From Halanaerobium sp964649895 (GTDB lineage: Bacteria > Bacillota > Halanaerobiia > Halanaerobiales > Halanaerobiaceae), in the NCBI GenBank assembly GCA_964649895.1, contig CAZYRX010000003.1:30856-94855 (forward strand): DNA of 64,000 nucleotides. The letters run 5' to 3'. The notes under the pieces are model-generated. The model saw nothing but the letters and a program-made list of their open reading frames with translations, searched no databases and had not been told where the DNA came from. Below, piece by piece: positions 62,366 through 64,000 of the stretch; position 1 is the first letter of the stretch; the number at the start of each line of letters is the position of its first letter. Both the position numbers and the translations under genes were made by a program.

Positions 62366-63751
62366 ATGTCAGCTGAAATTAAAACAATTCAACCTAAAGA
62401 AGACCGTTTTAGCAAAAAAGAATATCAACTACTGGGCATCCTGCTCCAATTCCCTGATAAAATTGATGAAGTTGCCGATGTGCTTGAGGTAAAGCATTTT
62501 TTGGATCCCCAGGCACAAATTATTTTTGATTCGCTTTTAAAACAGTATCAGCAGGATAATAAAATTTCTCGTACAAAGTTGTTAATTGATTTACAGGGAC
62601 AGAATGCAGTTGCAAAACCTGAAGAAATAATTGAAAGACTTACTTCTGGTTTCAATACAGTTGACGAGCTTAAACCAACAATTGATTTAATAAAAAAAGA
62701 TTATCAGCGATCTCTTCTAAAAAGAGCCTCCAATAAAATTCATGATCTGACAGATCTGGAGGATCTTTCTATTGATGATTATCAGGCCAGAGCTCAGGAA
62801 ATAATATTTAAGGCTACAAGTGAGAGCAATGATCTGCAGAAACATATCTATAATATGGAAGAAGCTCTAATGGAGTCTTTTTCTAATTATATGGATCGCA
62901 AACATAAAAAAGCCGATGTAGGTTTGAGAAGTGGTTTTATCTCACTTGATAATCTGATTGGCGGCTTTAAAAGGGGTCACCTCAATGTTATTGCTGCTTC
63001 TACTTCAATGGGAAAAACAGCTTTTGCAATCAATATAGCAAAAAATGTATTGAAAAGAAATGCAAAGGTAGCTATGATTTCACTTGAGATGGATGCTTCA
63101 GAAGTAATTGACAGAATGATAATACAGGAATCTCAGGTAAACGGCTGGAAATATACTCAGGGAGAGACAAATGACCAAGAAGATAAGCGAATCTCGAAAG
63201 CCCTAGACAATCTGCACGAACTTCCGCTTATGGTTTCAGATGAGAGAGGACTTAATACCGCCCAGATAAGGGCCAGACTGAGAAAGTTTAAAGCTCAGAT
63301 GGATGGACTGGACCTGGCTGTAGTCGATTATCTGCAGATGATTCAGCTGCCTGAAGAACATGCACAGAATACTGCTAGAGCAGTTGGTCAGATAGTACTC
63401 CAGCTTAGAAATCTTGCATCTGAACTAAATATACCAGTTATTCTTATCTCACAGATAAGTAGAAGCTTTACCAGCAGAACAGATAAAAGACCTGTTTTGT
63501 CTGATCTGAGAGACTCCGGTAATATCGAGGAGGTTGCAGATGGAGTTATTTTTCTCTATCGACATGCACATACTTCTGCTAAGGCAAGAGAAGAAGCAGA
63601 AGCTGAAGGAACTGAAAACGACACTGATGTAATTATTGCTAAACAGCGTACAGGACAGACAGGTTCAATAAAGCTTTACTTTGAAGAAGACTTTATCCGC
63701 TTTGTTGATCCCGAAAATCTATCACTGGAAGGAACGATGCCTAATGGCTGA
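62366..63751 (+). CDS. dnaB: Replicative DNA helicase
   Basis: Hexameric fork helicase (the Firmicute dnaC gene). 461 aa. N-terminal helical domain (KKEYQLLGILLQFPDKIDEV, about 17-36), linker, then RecA-like domain: AASTSMGKTAFAINIAKN (Walker A, about 210), MISLEMDASEVIDRMI, VVDYLQMIQLP (Walker B, about 330), ISQISRSFTSRTDKRPVLSDLRDSG (about 365) and a C-terminal IIAKQRTGQTGSIKLYFEE. It lacks the common Arg-Pro before SMGKTA (AASTSMGKTA against GRPSMGKTA). ATG 62366 with ACAGGAGGCCTAATAA. Confidence 0.96.
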   Translation: MSAEIKTIQPKEDRFSKKEYQLLGILLQFPDKIDEVADVLEVKHFLDPQAQIIFDSLLKQYQQDNKISRTKLLIDLQGQNAVAKPEEIIERLTSGFNTVDELKPTIDLIKKDYQRSLLKRASNKIHDLTDLEDLSIDDYQARAQEIIFKATSESNDLQKHIYNMEEALMESFSNYMDRKHKKADVGLRSGFISLDNLIGGFKRGHLNVIAASTSMGKTAFAINIAKNVLKRNAKVAMISLEMDASEVIDRMIIQESQVNGWKYTQGETNDQEDKRISKALDNLHELPLMVSDERGLNTAQIRARLRKFKAQMDGLDLAVVDYLQMIQLPEEHAQNTARAVGQIVLQLRNLASELNIPVILISQISRSFTSRTDKRPVLSDLRDSGNIEEVADGVIFLYRHAHTSAKAREEAEAEGTENDTDVIIAKQRTGQTGSIKLYFEEDFIRFVDPENLSLEGTMPNG

Positions 63752-63938
63752 TTGCAGCAGCAGTCTTGATCTAAAACTCATCTTGTCTTTTGCCAACTCT
63801 TACCGCAACCTTTATCAAAAAGAAGAAATAAATGAAGAACAGCTAAATCAGGTGCTTGAGCTGATAGAAAACTACCAGAGCTATGCACCTGATGAATTTA
63901 AAGCTGAACTGGAAAGCATTTTCCCCGGAACTCTCTAG
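63744..63938 (+). CDS. Small acidic protein of unknown function
   Basis: 64 aa (MADCSSSLDLKLILSF ... IFPGTL), predicted mainly helical, acidic, with no signal peptide, membrane segment or known motif. The ATG is inside ATGGCTGA, overlapping the end of dnaB by 8 bases, with GGAAGG about 12 bases upstream. Coupled to the helicase operon, it could be a replication accessory or an unrelated cistron. A longer in-frame reading from 63681 overlaps dnaB by 71 bases and is less likely. Confidence 0.5.
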   Translation: MADCSSSLDLKLILSFANSYRNLYQKEEINEEQLNQVLELIENYQSYAPDEFKAELESIFPGTL

Positions 63939-63944
63939 AGTCGA

Positions 63945-64000
63945 ATTTTGTAGGGTCGAGTAGACGGGGCTTCACAGCCCCAATCCCTCTATAAAACCGT
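63945..64000 (-). mobile_element. Probable 3' end of a group II intron (continues past the window)
   Basis: Read on the minus strand the edge gives ACGGTTTTATAGAGGG, like the 3' side of a group II intron domain V, then a domain VI-like hairpin GGGGCT/AGCCCC (63981-63966) and GTCTACTCGACCC, similar to the usual CTACTC 3' end. The local GC is higher than in the flanks. Domain V's 5' strand and any LtrA-type reverse transcriptase would be beyond base 64000. The exact 3' boundary is uncertain. Confidence 0.5.

Overview
The window is an AT-rich bacterial chromosome segment from an anaerobic Firmicute, most probably of the Halanaerobiales or a close relative (inference from gene content, not from a marker tree). 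Supporting signs are the B. subtilis-type gene clusters (tmk-darA-holB-ricT-yabA-yabB-rsmI-metG and tadA-SRP RNA-dnaX-ybaB-recR), T-box leaders, strong GGAGG ribosome sites with frequent TTG/GTG starts, pyruvate:ferredoxin oxidoreductase, Rex, a selenocysteine formate dehydrogenase, and an exported beta-barrel-like protein ending in Phe, as expected for a diderm Firmicute. No rRNA, CRISPR array, prophage or intact insertion sequence is visible.

Layout. 1-1339: 3'-truncated M18 aminopeptidase. 1.5-9.8 kb (minus): aromatic amino acid operon, read as Tyr T-box, DAHP synthase, tyrA, aroA, hisC-type aminotransferase, second DAHP synthase, aroC and perhaps a SurA-like chaperone. 9.9-11.2 kb: pheA with its own Phe T-box. 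11.2-17.1 kb: nadC, nadB, nadA, a sodium:solute symporter with a small membrane partner, and the NiaR-type repressor; the transporter and nadABC look like one NAD-precursor operon. 17.4-19.1 kb: OsmC-like protein, an exported protein and a methyltransferase. 19.2-23.2 kb: rlmH, WalJ-like hydrolase, rex, metG. 23.5-28.3 kb: rsmI back to tmk. 28.5-31.2 kb: trxB and guaB. 31.5-35.6 kb: recR, ybaB, dnaX, SRP RNA, two tRNA-Ser, tadA. 35.7-39.4 kb: formate channel and a Sec-containing formate dehydrogenase read through an in-frame UGA, with two Rex-like operators upstream. 39.7-46.3 kb: tRNA-Arg, YjbQ, MgtC, a GGDEF protein, pyruvate:ferredoxin oxidoreductase, a methyltransferase. 46.5-52.1 kb: cell-envelope genes (two exported proteins, ugd, wzz-like, a repeat-containing exported protein, a YvlD-like protein). 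52.6-55.6 kb: cysK, a DUF362 ferredoxin protein, cysE. 55.8-59.8 kb: purB-purA-purD. 60.2-63.9 kb: DnaD-like protein, dnaI, replicative helicase dnaB and a small ORF. The right edge looks like the 3' end of a group II intron on the minus strand.

The most interesting points are: a tyrosine-specific T-box whose Stem I is cut to about 40 nt; the NiaR-linked symporter, a candidate niacin transporter; the Sec-formate dehydrogenase with a SECIS hairpin at exactly the E. coli fdhF spacing, controlled by putative Rex sites while rex lies in the same window; tadA overlapping a tRNA gene; and paired DAHP synthases whose N-terminal domains have diverged while their catalytic domains remain nearly the same.
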